From positions 1 to 64,000 of the forward strand of contig CAJTFD010000001.1 in assembly GCA_910575625.1 (NCBI GenBank): a stretch of 64,000 nt of DNA, read 5' to 3'. Both the position numbers and the translations under genes were made by a program. Source of the stretch: Clostridia bacterium. GTDB taxonomy: Bacteria; Bacillota; Clostridia; Lachnospirales; Lachnospiraceae. Below the pieces are notes generated by a model, which was given only the letters and a program-made list of their open reading frames with translations, was not told where the DNA came from and ran no database searches. Numbering within the stretch: the stretch's first letter is position 1; each line of letters begins with the position of its first letter. Positions 52,976-63,972 of this stretch are shown here, piece after piece.

Positions 52976-53364
52976 AATTTCCTCCTCATCTCTTTACAAG
53001 ACTTTTTGTTTCCATAAAAAATTTTCCTAACTGGGGTGCGCTGCAAATGCACCCAGCCGCATCCGTCCTTATAGAACATACTCTATGCGGCCTTTCCGGG
53101 GTCTTCCCGGTATTAGGCGTATGAATGTGAAGACTGTTCTTATACCCGTGAGCCAGATGATCCGCCAACAGATTTCCGGTATTGCCAGAGGATAGGCAGA
53201 TCATCTGGCAGATAAGTATGCTCGTGAGTATAAACATGACAGCATCCAGGTCCTATGACTTTCGCCGGATGCCTGTGCCCACAATTCTATAAAACAAAGG
53301 AACAACACACCCGGGTGGTTCCTGTTTGTTCCTATTTTTCGCCTAAATCTTTGATCCTAGATCC
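52976..53364. repeat. Structured 390-bp spacer between rpmJ and rpsM
   Basis: No gene is convincing here. The main feature is an imperfect long inverted repeat at about 53139-53233: TTATACCCGTGAG and CCAGATGATCCGCC against GGCAGATCATCTGG and CTCGTGAGTATAA. Smaller hairpins lie at 53034-53055 (GGGTGC...GCACCC) and near 53242-53270 (GCATCC...GGATGC). It could be a miniature mobile repeat, a processing site, or a leader with an internal promoter for the alpha operon. Confidence 0.55.
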
Positions 53365-53478
53365 TTAACCCTGTCTTTGCTTATGCTTGGGATTTTCACA
53401 GATGACCCTGATCCGTCCCTTTCTCTTGATGATCTTGCATTTATCGCAGATGGGCTTTACAGATGATCTTACTTTCAC
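53365..53478 (-). CDS. rpmJ: 50S ribosomal protein L36
   Basis: A 37-aa L36 opening with a [23 protein letters not shown], then [16 protein letters not shown]. The C-x2-C...C...H zinc ribbon is complete. GGAGG lies 7 bases upstream of the GTG. It follows infA in the spc-alpha junction as in other Firmicutes. Confidence 0.95.
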   Translation of the reverse strand: MKVRSSVKPICDKCKIIKRKGRIRVICENPKHKQRQG

Positions 53479-53576
53479 TGGAAATCCTCCTTCCGTTATC
53501 AGATCTGCCCCTTCGGGCAAAACACAAAAGTTCGCTTAATATTGTATCAAAATATCTTCCATTATGCAAGTATTTT

Positions 53577-53795
53577 TTATTTATCTCTCCAAATGATCCT
53601 TCCTTTAGACAGATCATAAGGGGAGAGCTCAATGGTCACTTTATCGCCAGGTAAGATACGGATAAAATTCATACGCAGCTTTCCGCTGATATGGGCCAGC
53701 ACCACATGCTTGTTCTCCAACTGGACTTTGAACATGGCATTGGGCAGCTTCTCCAACACGACACCTTCTACTTCGATCATATCTGCTTTCGACAT
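53577..53795 (-). CDS. infA: Translation initiation factor IF-1
   Basis: A 72-aa S1-fold OB protein: [60 protein letters not shown], then [12 protein letters not shown]. It covers the 30S A site during initiation. It follows map by 20 bases; the small KOW-domain gene that sits between them in some Clostridia is absent. Confidence 0.98.
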   Translation of the reverse strand: MSKADMIEVEGVVLEKLPNAMFKVQLENKHVVLAHISGKLRMNFIRILPGDKVTIELSPYDLSKGRIIWRDK

Positions 53796-53814
53796 GGAAA
53801 CCTCCTATGGATTA

Positions 53815-54576
53815 TCATAATGATTGGGAGAGTGTTAATATCTCCGGCTCTCCGTCCGTTATCAAGATGGTGTTCTCATAATGGGCGGAACGCGAGCCAT
53901 CTTCTGTCACTACCGTCCAGTCATCATCCAGCCACACCACATCCGCGCGCCCTTCGTTGATCATCGGCTCGATGGCGAGCGTCATGCCTGGATACAATTT
54001 CATCCCCCGCCTCTTCTGTTTGAAATTGGGGATCTGGGGTTCTTCATGGAGCTTTGTCCCGATCCCGTGCCCCACCAGGTCCCGCACGACCCCGTAGCCA
54101 AAACGTTCCGCATAGGCGCCGATCGCCCCGGAGATCTCAAATAGATGTTTCCCGGCTTTTGCGTATTTCAAACCTTCAAAAAAACTCTGGCGCGTCACCT
54201 CGATGAGCTGGCGGGATTCTTCTGATATCTCGCCCACGCCGTACGTCCTGGCGGCGTCCGAATGGTAATTCTTGTAGATCAGGCCCGCATCCAGGCTGAT
54301 GATATCGCCCTCTTTGAGTATCCGGTCCTTTGAAGGTATCCCATGGACAACTTCCTCGTTCACAGAGGTGCAAAAGGAAGCCGGAAAACCATTGTAATTG
54401 AGGAAATTCGGCACACATCCCCGGCGGCGGATCAGATCCTCGCCCACTTTGTTGATCTCCCAGGTGGAGACCCCCGGTCTGATCGCTTTCGCCAGCTCAT
54501 CGTGCACCTGTTCCAACAAACGTCCGGCCTCCCGCATCCGTTTGATCTCACTTGATGATTTGATTGATACCGACAT
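53815..54576 (-). CDS. map: Methionine aminopeptidase, type I
   Basis: A 253-aa MetAP that removes the initiator Met from new proteins. Metal ligands are in IISLDAGLIYKNYHSDAART (two Asp), GHGIGTKLHEEPQIPNF (His), LAIEPMINEG (Glu) and the final WTVVTEDGSRSAHYENTILI (Glu). The single-domain form without an N-terminal zinc extension fits the type Ia class. It lies 4 bases after adk. Confidence 0.97.
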   Translation of the reverse strand: MSVSIKSSSEIKRMREAGRLLEQVHDELAKAIRPGVSTWEINKVGEDLIRRRGCVPNFLNYNGFPASFCTSVNEEVVHGIPSKDRILKEGDIISLDAGLIYKNYHSDAARTYGVGEISEESRQLIEVTRQSFFEGLKYAKAGKHLFEISGAIGAYAERFGYGVVRDLVGHGIGTKLHEEPQIPNFKQKRRGMKLYPGMTLAIEPMINEGRADVVWLDDDWTVVTEDGSRSAHYENTILITDGEPEILTLSQSL

Positions 54577-54579
54577 CCC

Positions 54580-55224
54580 TTATTCTCCTAAGATCTTCTT
54601 GATCTGGCCGAATACTTCCTCCAGATCCCGGGTGCCGTCCACTTCTTTTAAGACGCCTTTTTGTGCATAGTAGTCGATCAGCGGCTGTGTCTGGTCATGA
54701 TAAACGCCAAGGCGCTTCTCCACAGTCTCCGGTTTATCATCGTCGCGGAGGATCAGACCCTCTCCGCAGTGGTCACACACACCGTCCTTCTTTGGCGCTG
54801 CATATTGGAGATGATATGTAGCTCCACAGTTCACACATGCCCGTCTCCCGGACATCCGTTTGACGATGGCCTCATCCGGCACATCCACATTGATGGCATG
54901 ATCGATCTGGCTGCCGCTCTCTTTCAAAGCCGCATCCAGGCTCTCTGCCTGCGGGATCGTACGCGGAAAACCATCCAATACATATCCGTTCCTGGCATCC
55001 GGTTCCTGGAACCGGTCCATCACGAGAGAGATCGTCAGCTCATCCGGCACCAGCATCCCCTGATCCATATAGGATTTCGCTTTCTTTCCCAGCTCTGTCT
55101 CATTTTTTATATTCGCGCGGAAGATATCCCCTGTGGAAATATGGGGGATGTTGTATTTTTCCGCGATCTTCTTGGCCTGCGTCCCTTTACCTGCACCCGG
55201 CGCACCCAGCATTATGATCCTCAT
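54580..55224 (-). CDS. adk: Adenylate kinase
   Basis: A 214-aa kinase that interconverts 2 ADP with ATP and AMP. It shows the P-loop [20 protein letters not shown], the AMP site [20 protein letters not shown] and [11 protein letters not shown]. The LID carries a zinc site, CVNCGATYH and CDHCGEG, as in Gram-positive forms. It stands between secY and map in the spc operon. Confidence 0.98.
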   Translation of the reverse strand: MRIIMLGAPGAGKGTQAKKIAEKYNIPHISTGDIFRANIKNETELGKKAKSYMDQGMLVPDELTISLVMDRFQEPDARNGYVLDGFPRTIPQAESLDAALKESGSQIDHAINVDVPDEAIVKRMSGRRACVNCGATYHLQYAAPKKDGVCDHCGEGLILRDDDKPETVEKRLGVYHDQTQPLIDYYAQKGVLKEVDGTRDLEEVFGQIKKILGE

Positions 55225-55293
55225 AGCACTCTACCTCCTACCGCAAAATATCACCAAAGGCTGCGGCGCTGCCACCACAACCTTTTCGATGAT

Positions 55294-56640
55294 CTATTCG
55301 TTTAAAAAACCTCTGTAATTGCGCACCAGCATCATGGACTCGATCTGTTTGATCGTATCTAAGACCACGCCCACCACGATGATGATCGATGTTCCGCCAA
55401 AGGACACCTGTGCGCCAAACACGCCGTTGAAGAAAAACGGGATGATCGCCACGATCACCAGACCGGCCGCACCGATAAAGATGATGTAATTCAAGATCTT
55501 CGTCAGGTAATCAGTGGTCGCCTTACCCGGACGGATACCAGGTACGAACCCGCCCTGTTTCTTCATATTGTCGGCTACCTCTATCGGATTAAATGTGATG
55601 GAGGTATAAAAATAAGCAAAAAAGATGACCAGCACCACATAGACCAAAAGCCCGATCGAGTAGATCGGCCGCTCCGGATTGCACCAATTGTTGGAGGACA
55701 GCATCCGCAGCACTTCGCTGCCCATCCCCGTCCCGTTAGCCTTGCCCAGGACACTGGCGATGATCGTGGGGAACGACATGATCGATGACGCGAAGATGAT
55801 CGGGATAACGCCCGCCGTGTTGACTTTGAGCGGTATATGGGAGGACTGGCCGCCCACCATCTTTCTCCCCTGCATCTTTTTCGAGTATTGTACGGGTATC
55901 TTCCTGGTCGCATCATTTAAGATCAGTACGAATACGATCATGACCAGCACGATCGCGCAGATGATCAGTGCGGCCAGCGCACCTTTGGCGATCGTCTTTC
56001 CTTTTACAAAAGTCTCATATAAGCCTGTGAAATCATTGGGCATGGTGGATACGATGTTGATCGTCAGCACGATGGAGATACCGTTTCCCACGCCTTTTTC
56101 CGTTATACGTTCACCGATCCACATCAGCATGGCAGAACCGGCAGTCAGGCATACGACCACAACAAACGCTGCCGCGATCTTTTCAAATACCGAAGAACCT
56201 GAACCTGAAGAAAGTACCGGGATCAGTCCCTGACGGCCAAAACCGATGGACATGGCGATGCCTTCAAATACAGAAAGTCCTATCGTCAGGTAACGGGTGA
56301 TCGATGCGATCTTCTTCCTTCCCTCTTCACCATCTTTATGCATCTCCTCCAACTTGGGGATCGCGATGGTCAAAAGCTGCATGATGATGGATGATGTGAT
56401 ATACGGAGTGATGTTCAACGCAAAGATCGACATCTGCGTAAAAGATCCTCCTGTAAATGCATCAAAGAAATTGAACGCATCTCCTGACTGGCTGTCGAAC
56501 CAGTTTCTAAAGTAGTCCCCATCTGTTCCTGGGACAGGCAGCTGTGACCCGATCCGGATCACGATGATCATCAACAGTAAGAAGAATAACCGCCGCCTGA
56601 TATCTTTTACTTTAAATACGTTTGCCAGGCCATCGAACAT
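55294..56640 (-). CDS. secY: Protein translocase subunit SecY
   Basis: A 448-aa integral membrane protein with ten transmembrane segments, forming the Sec channel. Visible are FKVKDIRRRLFFLLLMIIVI at the start, the plug region, GIGNGxS-like GVGNGISIVLTINIVSTMPN, SHIPLKVNTAGVIPIIFASS and PGIRPGKATTDYLTKILNYI. Its ATG overlaps the rplO stop (TAATG), so translation is coupled. Confidence 0.98.
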   Translation of the reverse strand: MFDGLANVFKVKDIRRRLFFLLLMIIVIRIGSQLPVPGTDGDYFRNWFDSQSGDAFNFFDAFTGGSFTQMSIFALNITPYITSSIIMQLLTIAIPKLEEMHKDGEEGRKKIASITRYLTIGLSVFEGIAMSIGFGRQGLIPVLSSGSGSSVFEKIAAAFVVVVCLTAGSAMLMWIGERITEKGVGNGISIVLTINIVSTMPNDFTGLYETFVKGKTIAKGALAALIICAIVLVMIVFVLILNDATRKIPVQYSKKMQGRKMVGGQSSHIPLKVNTAGVIPIIFASSIMSFPTIIASVLGKANGTGMGSEVLRMLSSNNWCNPERPIYSIGLLVYVVLVIFFAYFYTSITFNPIEVADNMKKQGGFVPGIRPGKATTDYLTKILNYIIFIGAAGLVIVAIIPFFFNGVFGAQVSFGGTSIIIVVGVVLDTIKQIESMMLVRNYRGFLNE

Positions 56641-57080
56641 TAAATCACCTCTGCCGTTCCGCCAGCTGCTTCAATCTTTTCTTTTGCGCTGGCACTGAAT
56701 GCATTGACTTTGACATGCAGCTTTTTCGTCAATTCCCCGTTTCCAAGGACTTTCACGCCATCTTTTTTGTTGGAGATCGCACCGCTGCTCAAGAGGTTCT
56801 CGATCGTAACCTCTGCGCCGTCCTCATAACGGCGGTCCAGCTCTTCCACATTGATGATCACGATCTCTTTTGAATTGCGATTCGTAAACCCTCTCTTCGG
56901 GATACGTCTGTACAAAGGCATCTGACCGCCTTCAAACCCGGCTTTCTTTGCGCCGGAACGTGCCAACTGACCCTTGTGCCCTTTGCCGGCTGTCTTGCCG
57001 TTGCCTGAACCGTGTCCCCGGCCTCTGCGGAAACGGCTGTGCGTAGAACCTTTTGCCGGTTTCAGATCATATAACTCCAT
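56640..57080 (-). CDS. rplO: 50S ribosomal protein L15
   Basis: A 146-aa L15: [80 protein letters not shown]. The Gly/Arg/Lys-rich N-terminal half is the extended rRNA-binding arm. Order rpmD-rplO-secY is canonical. Confidence 0.98.
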   Translation of the reverse strand: MELYDLKPAKGSTHSRFRRGRGHGSGNGKTAGKGHKGQLARSGAKKAGFEGGQMPLYRRIPKRGFTNRNSKEIVIINVEELDRRYEDGAEVTIENLLSSGAISNKKDGVKVLGNGELTKKLHVKVNAFSASAKEKIEAAGGTAEVI

Positions 57081-57093
57081 TTTGACACCTCCT

Positions 57094-57288
57094 CTAGTCT
57101 TCTACCTGTACCTCTTCTACTTTCACTAAATGCTGTACCTGATGGATCATCCCCCTGACTGCGGGATTATCAGGCATGACCACGGTCTTGTTGAGTTTGC
57201 GCAGACCCATGGCTTTTACTGTCTTCCTGTGTTTTGGGATCGCACCGATCGTAGATCTTACGAGGGTGATCTTTAATTTAGCAGCCAT
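57094..57288 (-). CDS. rpmD: 50S ribosomal protein L30
   Basis: A 64-aa L30: [60 protein letters not shown]. This is a complete single-domain bacterial L30. It sits between rpsE and rplO with short spacers. Confidence 0.97.
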   Translation of the reverse strand: MAAKLKITLVRSTIGAIPKHRKTVKAMGLRKLNKTVVMPDNPAVRGMIHQVQHLVKVEEVQVED

Positions 57289-57302
57289 TTATTTAGCCCT
57301 CC

Positions 57303-57812
57303 TTATCCAACAATTTCTTTTACTGATTTTCCGCGCAGCCTTGCCACCTCTTCCGGTGTCTTCAGTTGTTTGAGCCCTTCGATCGTGGCGAGCACAACAT
57401 TTTGCTTATTATTGGAACCGAGGGATTTTGTACGGATATTCTTGATCCCGGCTAACTCGATCACGGCACGGACCGGACCGCCTGCGATCACACCGGTACC
57501 GTCTGGAGCCTTTTTCAACAGAACTTGGGCGCTGCCAAATTTGCCGATGAAATCATGGGTGATACTCCCGTTGTCGTCCCTGGCTACGGTGATCATCTTC
57601 TTCATCGCGTCCTCTTTGCCCTTGCGGATCGCCTCGGGGATCTCGGTCGCTTTACCTAAGCCGGCTCCCACATGTCCATTGCCGTCGCCTACAACGACAA
57701 GGGCTGTGAAACGGAAATTACGACCGCCTTTTACAACTTTTGTTACACGTTTGATGGCTACTACTTTATCTTCTAACTCAAGCTGACTGGCATCAATGAT
57801 ATTGCGTTTCAT
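57303..57812 (-). CDS. rpsE: 30S ribosomal protein S5
   Basis: A 169-aa S5. The dsRBD-like N-terminal domain ([40 protein letters not shown]) and the C-terminal domain ([20 protein letters not shown]) are clear. It contributes to translational accuracy on the 30S body. It is followed by rpmD after 14 bases. Confidence 0.98.
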   Translation of the reverse strand: MKRNIIDASQLELEDKVVAIKRVTKVVKGGRNFRFTALVVVGDGNGHVGAGLGKATEIPEAIRKGKEDAMKKMITVARDDNGSITHDFIGKFGSAQVLLKKAPDGTGVIAGGPVRAVIELAGIKNIRTKSLGSNNKQNVVLATIEGLKQLKTPEEVARLRGKSVKEIVG

Positions 57813-57830
57813 GTGTCTTTTCCTCCCTTT

Positions 57831-58199
57831 CTAGAATTCCAACCCAGCTTCTCTTGCTGCGTCAGCTAAAGCTTTGACTTTTCCATGATATAAAAAGCCG
57901 CCTCTGTCGAACACTACTTTTTTGATGCCCTGCTCAACTGCCCTTTTTCCGATCACTTCGCCTACTTTGGCAGCGGCTTCCACATTGTTGGTGTGCTCCA
58001 AGCCGGCCTTTACCTCTTCCTGGAGGGTAGACGCAGATACTAAAGTCCTGCCAACTGTGTCATCGATGATCTGCGCGTACATATGGTTGTTGCTCCTGAA
58101 CACGGCTAAACGAGGAGCCTGTGTTGTACCGCTTAAGCGATGACGGATCCTTCTATGCTTTTTCTGACGGATTTTCGCTCTTGAAATCTTCTTAACCAT
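57831..58199 (-). CDS. rplR: 50S ribosomal protein L18
   Basis: A 122-aa L18 that binds 5S r[83 protein letters not shown]. The ATG at 58199 is used; a GTG two codons earlier is too close to GGAGTGTG. Neighbours are rplF and rpsE. Confidence 0.97.
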   Translation of the reverse strand: MVKKISRAKIRQKKHRRIRHRLSGTTQAPRLAVFRSNNHMYAQIIDDTVGRTLVSASTLQEEVKAGLEHTNNVEAAAKVGEVIGKRAVEQGIKKVVFDRGGFLYHGKVKALADAAREAGLEF

Positions 58200-58216
58200 T
58201 TTCACACACTCCTTAT

Positions 58217-58756
58217 TTATTTCTTACCGGTCTTTCCAACTTTGCGTCTGATCACCTCATCGACGTACTTGATACCTTTGCCCTTATATGGCTCCGGTCT
58301 CCTCTTATCCCTGATCTCCGCAGCATACTGGCCTACTTTCTGCTTATCGATCCCCTCAACGGTAATCTTGTTGCCGTCCACTTTCGCTTCCAAGCCTTCC
58401 GGATCTTCCATCTCCACCGGATGGGAGAAACCTAAGTTGAGCACCAGCTTCTTGCCCTGTTTCGCAGCCCTGTAACCTACGCCGTTTACTTCCAATTCTT
58501 TCTTGTAGCCTTCATTTACGCCTGTCACCATGTTCTGGATCAAAGACCTAGTCAGACCGTGCAGGGATTTCATCTTCTTTAAGTCGTTGGGCCGGGTGAC
58601 TACGACCGCCCCGTCTTCCAACTTGATCTCCATCTCTACAGGGAGCGCTTTTTCAAGTGTTCCCTTCGGGCCTTTTACAGTTACATGATTGTTCTCTTTG
58701 ATCTCCACGGTTACTCCGGCAGGTACGGTTACCGGTAATCTTCCGATACGTGACAT
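58217..58756 (-). CDS. rplF: 50S ribosomal protein L6
   Basis: A 179-aa L6 with two related domains: [40 protein letters not shown], then [20 protein letters not shown] and [20 protein letters not shown]. It lies at the base of the L7/L12 stalk. There is a gap of about 85 bases to rpsH. Confidence 0.98.
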   Translation of the reverse strand: MSRIGRLPVTVPAGVTVEIKENNHVTVKGPKGTLEKALPVEMEIKLEDGAVVVTRPNDLKKMKSLHGLTRSLIQNMVTGVNEGYKKELEVNGVGYRAAKQGKKLVLNLGFSHPVEMEDPEGLEAKVDGNKITVEGIDKQKVGQYAAEIRDKRRPEPYKGKGIKYVDEVIRRKVGKTGKK

Positions 58757-58842
58757 CTTTCTTTCCTCCTTACTTAGATTGTCGGAAGGGGTTCCTATGA
58801 CCTCCCCTTCTGTTTTCAGTTTTTGATCTGTGTCTCGCCGTC

Positions 58843-59244
58843 TTACCAGATAAATGCCAGGACTTCTCCGCCGACGCCTTCTTTTCTGGCCTCTTTGTCT
58901 GTGATCACGCCCTTGTTTGTGGAGATGATCGCGATGCCCAGACCTCCTAATACTTTCGGGAGCTCATCTTTTCCTGCGTATACACGCAGACCCGGTTTTG
59001 AGATCCTCTTTAAGCCGGTGATGATCTTCTCATTCTTGTCTTCGCCATATTTCAAGGTGATATGGATGGTCTTGAAGCTCCCATCCTGCACCAGATCGTA
59101 TTTTGCGATATACCCTTCATCCAACAGGATGTTCGCGATCGCGATCTTCATCTTGGATGCGGGAACGTCTACAGTGTCATGTTTTGCAATATTCGCATTG
59201 CGGATCCTTGTAAGCATATCCGCGATCGGATCACTCATTGTCAT
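58843..59244 (-). CDS. rpsH: 30S ribosomal protein S8
   Basis: A 133-aa S8: [80 protein letters not shown]. It is a primary binder of 16S rRNA and in other bacteria also the spc-operon repressor. Placed after rpsN as usual. Confidence 0.98.
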   Translation of the reverse strand: MTMSDPIADMLTRIRNANIAKHDTVDVPASKMKIAIANILLDEGYIAKYDLVQDGSFKTIHITLKYGEDKNEKIITGLKRISKPGLRVYAGKDELPKVLGGLGIAIISTNKGVITDKEARKEGVGGEVLAFIW

Positions 59245-59289
59245 GTAAGTTTCCTCCTCAATCCTTGTTAGACTTTACATGTCCTTTGT

Positions 59290-59475
59290 CTACCAGCTTG
59301 CTTTCTTAACGCCAGGTATCTGGCCTTTGTATGCCAATTCACGGAAACAGATCCTGCAGACCCCGTATTTTCTCAGATATGCATGGGGACGCCCGCAGAT
59401 CCTGCAGCGATTATATTCCCTGGTGGAAAATTTTGCTTTGCGTTGTTGTTTGATCTTCATTGCTTTTTTCGCCAT
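59290..59475 (-). CDS. rpsN: 30S ribosomal protein S14, zinc-binding short form
   Basis: A 61-aa type Z S14: [20 protein letters not shown], then [20 protein letters not shown] and [20 protein letters not shown]. Both CxxC pairs of the zinc site are present. Only the zinc form is seen in the operon. Confidence 0.98.
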   Translation of the reverse strand: MAKKAMKIKQQRKAKFSTREYNRCRICGRPHAYLRKYGVCRICFRELAYKGQIPGVKKASW

Positions 59476-59494
59476 GGATCTTTCCTCCTAATCT

Positions 59495-60034
<540 letters not shown>

Positions 60035-60052
60035 TTACTTTGCCCTCCTCTC

Positions 60053-60364
60053 TTACTGATCAATTACCTCTCCGGTCTTCTTTGCCACACGGACTTTACG
60101 GCCGTCTTCTAAGATCTTAAATCCGATCCTGGTCGGCTGTCCCTTGTGGACATACATCACATTTGATATATCGATGGGGGCTTCTTTCTGGATAATACCA
60201 CCCTGCTGGTTTGCAATAGAAGGTTTTGTGTGTTTTGTCACTTTGTTCACGCCGTCCACGAGGACTTTATTCCTCTTTCTGTCCACAGCGAGTACTTTGC
60301 CTTCTTTATCTTTATCTTTTCCGGTGATCACTTTTACTGTGTCGCCTTTTTTAATCTTTACCAT
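60053..60364 (-). CDS. rplX: 50S ribosomal protein L24
   Basis: A 103-aa KOW-domain protein: [60 protein letters not shown]. It starts 50S assembly by binding the 5' end of 23S rRNA. It lies 14 bases after rplN. Confidence 0.98.
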   Translation of the reverse strand: MVKIKKGDTVKVITGKDKDKEGKVLAVDRKRNKVLVDGVNKVTKHTKPSIANQQGGIIQKEAPIDISNVMYVHKGQPTRIGFKILEDGRKVRVAKKTGEVIDQ

Positions 60365-60378
60365 TGATCGATCGCCTC

Positions 60379-60747
60379 CTATAATACTTCCGGAGCGAGA
60401 GAAACTATCTTCATAAAATGCTTCTCACGCAATTCACGAGCTACTGGCCCAAAGATACGTGTTCCCCTGGGGGTCATATCTTCTTTTATGATCACTGCGG
60501 CATTTTCGTCAAATCTGATATATGAACCATCTGCACGGCGCGTCTTGTTCACTGTGCGCACGACCACTGCCCGGACCACATCGCCTTTTTTGACAACGCC
60601 GCCTGGTGTTGCATCTTTGACAGTAGCTACGATGACATCGCCGATCTTTCCATATCTCCTTGTGGAACCGCCCAGTACGCGGATACACAAAATCTCTTTT
60701 GCGCCTGTATTATCAGCAACTTTCAGTCTGCTCTCCTGTTGGATCAT
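60379..60747 (-). CDS. rplN: 50S ribosomal protein L14
   Basis: A 122-aa L14: [60 protein letters not shown], then [20 protein letters not shown]. It forms part of the intersubunit bridges. First gene of the spc part, 18 bases after rpsQ. Confidence 0.98.
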   Translation of the reverse strand: MIQQESRLKVADNTGAKEILCIRVLGGSTRRYGKIGDVIVATVKDATPGGVVKKGDVVRAVVVRTVNKTRRADGSYIRFDENAAVIIKEDMTPRGTRIFGPVARELREKHFMKIVSLAPEVL

Positions 60748-60764
60748 GGATCTTCCTCCTTATA

Positions 60765-61034
60765 TTATTTTACCTTCTCAACGACTTCCACAAGTCTCCA
60801 TCTCTTTTCCTTGGACAGGGGCCTTGTCTCCATGACTTTCACGGTATCGCCAATACTGCACTCATTGTTCTCATCATGAGCTTTTAATTTATATGTTCTC
60901 TTTACGATCTTCTTATAAAGAGGATGTTTTACATGATCTTCAATCGCAACAACAATGGTCTTGTCCATCTTATTGCTCGTCACTTTACCCACGCGGGTCT
61001 TCCTAAGATTTCTTTCCACGACTGATACCTCCAT
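60765..61034 (-). CDS. rpsQ: 30S ribosomal protein S17
   Basis: An 89-aa OB-fold protein: [80 protein letters not shown]. It ends the S10 operon proper and starts 2 bases after the rpmC stop. Confidence 0.98.
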   Translation of the reverse strand: MEVSVVERNLRKTRVGKVTSNKMDKTIVVAIEDHVKHPLYKKIVKRTYKLKAHDENNECSIGDTVKVMETRPLSKEKRWRLVEVVEKVK

Positions 61035-61036
61035 TG

Positions 61037-61246
61037 TTATTTCGCAGCAGCTGCATTCTGAGCGATCACTGTCTGGATCCTGGCAATATTCCTGCGGACT
61101 TCTTTGATCCGACTGGTATTGTCCAATTGATTGGTTGCATTCTGGAACCTCAGATTAAAAAGTTCTTTCTTGGCAGCTACTAACTCTTCTTTCAATTCTG
61201 TGTCAGATTTTGCCCTTAATTCCTCTAAAAATTTATTAATCTTCAT
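61037..61246 (-). CDS. rpmC: 50S ribosomal protein L29
   Basis: A 69-aa helical hairpin protein: [60 protein letters not shown]. It lies near the exit tunnel. The ATG at 61246 overlaps the end of rplP; a GTG three codons earlier is possible. Confidence 0.97.
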   Translation of the reverse strand: MKINKFLEELRAKSDTELKEELVAAKKELFNLRFQNATNQLDNTSRIKEVRRNIARIQTVIAQNAAAAK

Positions 61247-61673
61247 TGTGATCACCGCCTTCTAAGTCTGCGCGAGAGACAATCTTACATTTACATGGAA
61301 GCTTATGCATTGCCAGACGCAACGCTTCGCGTGCTATTTCCTCTGAAACGCCTGCGATCTCAAACATAACGCGTCCTGGTTTTACTACTGCTACCCAGTA
61401 TTCTACGGCACCTTTACCAGAACCCATACGTGTCTCAGCCGGTTTTGCTGTCACCGGTTTGTCCGGGAAGATCTTGATCCATACCTGGCCGCCCCTCTTG
61501 ATATATCTGGTCATGGCAATACGGGCTGCCTCGATCTGATTTGACCTGATCCAACATGGCTCTGTAGCGACCAATCCGTACTCGCCATAATTGATCTTGT
61601 TGCCCCTCATCGCTTTTCCTCTGATGGATCCGCGGAATTGTTTACGATGTTTTACTCTCTTAGGCATTAACAT
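61236..61673 (-). CDS. rplP: 50S ribosomal protein L16
   Basis: A 145-aa L16: [80 protein letters not shown]. It lies close to the A-site tRNA and L25 region. The start could be the ATG two codons later (MPKRVKHRK). It overlaps rpmC. Confidence 0.97.
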   Translation of the reverse strand: MLMPKRVKHRKQFRGSIRGKAMRGNKINYGEYGLVATEPCWIRSNQIEAARIAMTRYIKRGGQVWIKIFPDKPVTAKPAETRMGSGKGAVEYWVAVVKPGRVMFEIAGVSEEIAREALRLAMHKLPCKCKIVSRADLEGGDHNED

Positions 61674-61675
61674 GA

Positions 61676-62332
61676 TTATTTATCGCTCCCTTCCTTTTCT
61701 GCTTTTGTCGGAAGAACTTCGCCATTATAGATCCAGGCTTTTACGCCGACTTTTCCATAAGTGGTATCTGCTTCTGCAAATCCATAATCAATATCTGCGC
61801 GAAGTGTCTGCAGCGGGATATTCCCCTCGCTGTAAAATTCTGTACGGGCCATATCTGCGCCTCCGAGACGTCCGGATACGGCGGTCTTGATGCCCTTTGC
61901 GCCTGCTTTCATCGTCCTGCTCATGGTGGATTTCATAGCGCGGCGGAATGAGATACGGTTCTCCAACTGGAGTGCGATGTTCTCTGCCACCAGCTGTGCA
62001 TCCCTGTCTGGCCTTTTTACTTCTTTGATGTCCACGATCAGCTTTTTATCTGTGTAGTTCTGCAGCTCGGCTTTTACTTTTTCGATCTCTGAGCCGCCTT
62101 TGCCGATCACGATACCTGGTTTCGCTGTATAGATGATGATCTTCACACGGTCGGAAGCCCTCTCGATCTCAATCTTGGAGATACCGGCTGTGTATAATTT
62201 CTTCTTTAAAAATTTACGGATGTTGTAATCCTCGATCAGATAATCTGCAAACTCTTTTTCCGCATACCATTTGGAATCCCAGTCTTTGATGATCCCCACG
62301 CGAAGGCCATGTGGATTAACTTTCTGTCCCAT
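61676..62332 (-). CDS. rpsC: 30S ribosomal protein S3
   Basis: A 218-aa S3 with a KH domain ([20 protein letters not shown]) and the C-terminal domain ([40 protein letters not shown]). It lines the mRNA entry channel. The start [20 protein letters not shown] is canonical. It sits between rplV and rplP. Confidence 0.98.
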   Translation of the reverse strand: MGQKVNPHGLRVGIIKDWDSKWYAEKEFADYLIEDYNIRKFLKKKLYTAGISKIEIERASDRVKIIIYTAKPGIVIGKGGSEIEKVKAELQNYTDKKLIVDIKEVKRPDRDAQLVAENIALQLENRISFRRAMKSTMSRTMKAGAKGIKTAVSGRLGGADMARTEFYSEGNIPLQTLRADIDYGFAEADTTYGKVGVKAWIYNGEVLPTKAEKEGSDK

Positions 62333-62343
62333 CTTTTCCCTCC

Positions 62344-62733
62344 TTATTTCTCATCCAATACGATGGTGATATGACTCGTCCTTTTCTCGATACGGTAAGC
62401 CCTGCCCTGTGCTCTGGGTTTGATGCGCTTCATCGTCGGTCCTTTATTTGCATAGCACTGGGCAACATATAAGTTGTTTGCCATCAGTCCCTGATTGTTC
62501 TCAGCATTTGCAATGGCAGACTCCAACAGCTTCTTTACCAAACTGGACGCATACCTGGGGTTGTAAGTCAGGATGCCGAGCGCTGTCTGCACATCTTTTC
62601 CACGGATCGCATCCAGCACAAAACAAGCCTTCTGTACGGATACACGCGCGTAGGATAATTTTGCATGCGGCCTTGTCTCTCTATTATTTGCATTCCTTGC
62701 TCTTTTGATCTGGGATCTATGTCCTTTAGCCAT
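62344..62733 (-). CDS. rplV: 50S ribosomal protein L22
   Basis: A 129-aa L22: [60 protein letters not shown], the beta hairpin [20 protein letters not shown] that lines the exit tunnel. Standard length. It lies 69 bases after rpsS. Confidence 0.98.
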   Translation of the reverse strand: MAKGHRSQIKRARNANNRETRPHAKLSYARVSVQKACFVLDAIRGKDVQTALGILTYNPRYASSLVKKLLESAIANAENNQGLMANNLYVAQCYANKGPTMKRIKPRAQGRAYRIEKRTSHITIVLDEK

Positions 62734-62802
62734 GGATTTTAGAATCCTCCTTTCGCTACTCCTGTCTGATTCTCTCTATATTGCGGGCGCCGATCCCTTG
62801 TA

Positions 62803-63087
62803 TTACCGGCGCACCCCTGATTTTTTCTCATCCTTACCGTGTCCCCGATAGGTCCTGGTTGCCACAAATTCTCCTAATTTATGTCCGACCATATCTTCTG
62901 TCACATACACCGGCACATGTTTCCTCCCATCATGGACCGCAAATGTATGACCTACAAACGAAGGGAAGATCGTGGAACGGCGTGACCATGTTTTGATTAC
63001 TGTCTTTTCATTCGCAGCGTTTAACGCATCTACTTTTTTCAGTAAACTTTCGTCTGCAAACGGTCCTTTTTTCAGTGAACGAGCCAT
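62803..63087 (-). CDS. rpsS: 30S ribosomal protein S19
   Basis: A 94-aa S19: [80 protein letters not shown]. It is on the 30S head next to S13. It follows rplB by 13 bases. Confidence 0.98.
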   Translation of the reverse strand: MARSLKKGPFADESLLKKVDALNAANEKTVIKTWSRRSTIFPSFVGHTFAVHDGRKHVPVYVTEDMVGHKLGEFVATRTYRGHGKDEKKSGVRR

Positions 63088-63100
63088 GCTCTAACCTCCT

Positions 63101-63946
63101 TTATTTTGCTAATGCCTTGCCATCTCTTCTACGTACGATGTACTTGTTGGACTGTTTGTTCTTCTTCCTTGTCTTGAGGCCCAGTGCAGGTTTGCCCCAT
63201 GGCGTGCTCGGACCTGGACGGCCGATACCTGTCTTACCTTCACCACCACCGTGCGGATGGTCGTTGGGGTTCATGGCAGAACCACGTACTGTGGGACGGA
63301 ATCCCATGTGACGTTTACGCCCGGCTTTACCAATATTGATCAGGTTGTGGTCTCCGTTTCCGACTACACCCACTGTGGCGCGGCATACGATCGGGACCAT
63401 GCGCATCTCTCCGGATGGGAGACGTACAGTCGCATATTTTCCTTCTTTTGCCATCAGCTGTGCGCTGTTGCCTGCAGAACGCACCAGCTGGCCGCCGCGG
63501 CCTGGATACAGCTCGATGTTGTGGATCAGTGTACCGACTGGGATCATGTTCATCGGGAGGCAGTTGCCTGTGCGGATCTCTGCATGTTCACCGTTCATGA
63601 CTTTCTGGCCTACTTTTAAGCCTTCCGGCGCCAAGATATAGGTCTTCTCGCCGTCTGCATAGGCCAGCAGCGCGATGTTCGCGGATCTGTTCGGATCGTA
63701 TTCGATGCTCTTTACGGTTGCCGGAACATCGTCCTTTCTCCTCTTGAAATCGATCAGTCTGTATTTTCTCCTGCTGCCGCCCCCGCGGTGCCGGCATGTG
63801 ATCTTTCCTTGATTATTACGCCCCGCATTCTTCTTCAGGGATACGACCAGTGATTTCTCTGGCTTTGTCTTGGTGATCTCGGAGAAATCAGATCCGGTCA
63901 TATGCCTTCTGGATGGGGTATATGGTTTATATGATTTGATCGCCAT
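63101..63946 (-). CDS. rplB: 50S ribosomal protein L2
   Basis: A 281-aa L2, near the peptidyl transferase centre: [80 protein letters not shown] with the conserved His. The start has GGAGG upstream. It precedes rpsS as in all S10 operons. Confidence 0.98.
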   Translation of the reverse strand: MAIKSYKPYTPSRRHMTGSDFSEITKTKPEKSLVVSLKKNAGRNNQGKITCRHRGGGSRRKYRLIDFKRRKDDVPATVKSIEYDPNRSANIALLAYADGEKTYILAPEGLKVGQKVMNGEHAEIRTGNCLPMNMIPVGTLIHNIELYPGRGGQLVRSAGNSAQLMAKEGKYATVRLPSGEMRMVPIVCRATVGVVGNGDHNLINIGKAGRKRHMGFRPTVRGSAMNPNDHPHGGGEGKTGIGRPGPSTPWGKPALGLKTRKKNKQSNKYIVRRRDGKALAK

Positions 63947-63972
63947 TGTGATCCTCCTTTCGAATTTCCGGC

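Noticed and set aside
52986..53237. 83-codon minus-strand frame between rpmJ and rpsM
   Set aside because: It runs through the long inverted repeat, has no ribosome binding site and no recognisable protein.
53796..53814. KOW-domain gene expected between map and infA
   Set aside because: Only 19 bases separate the two genes, so the small gene found there in some Clostridia is absent.
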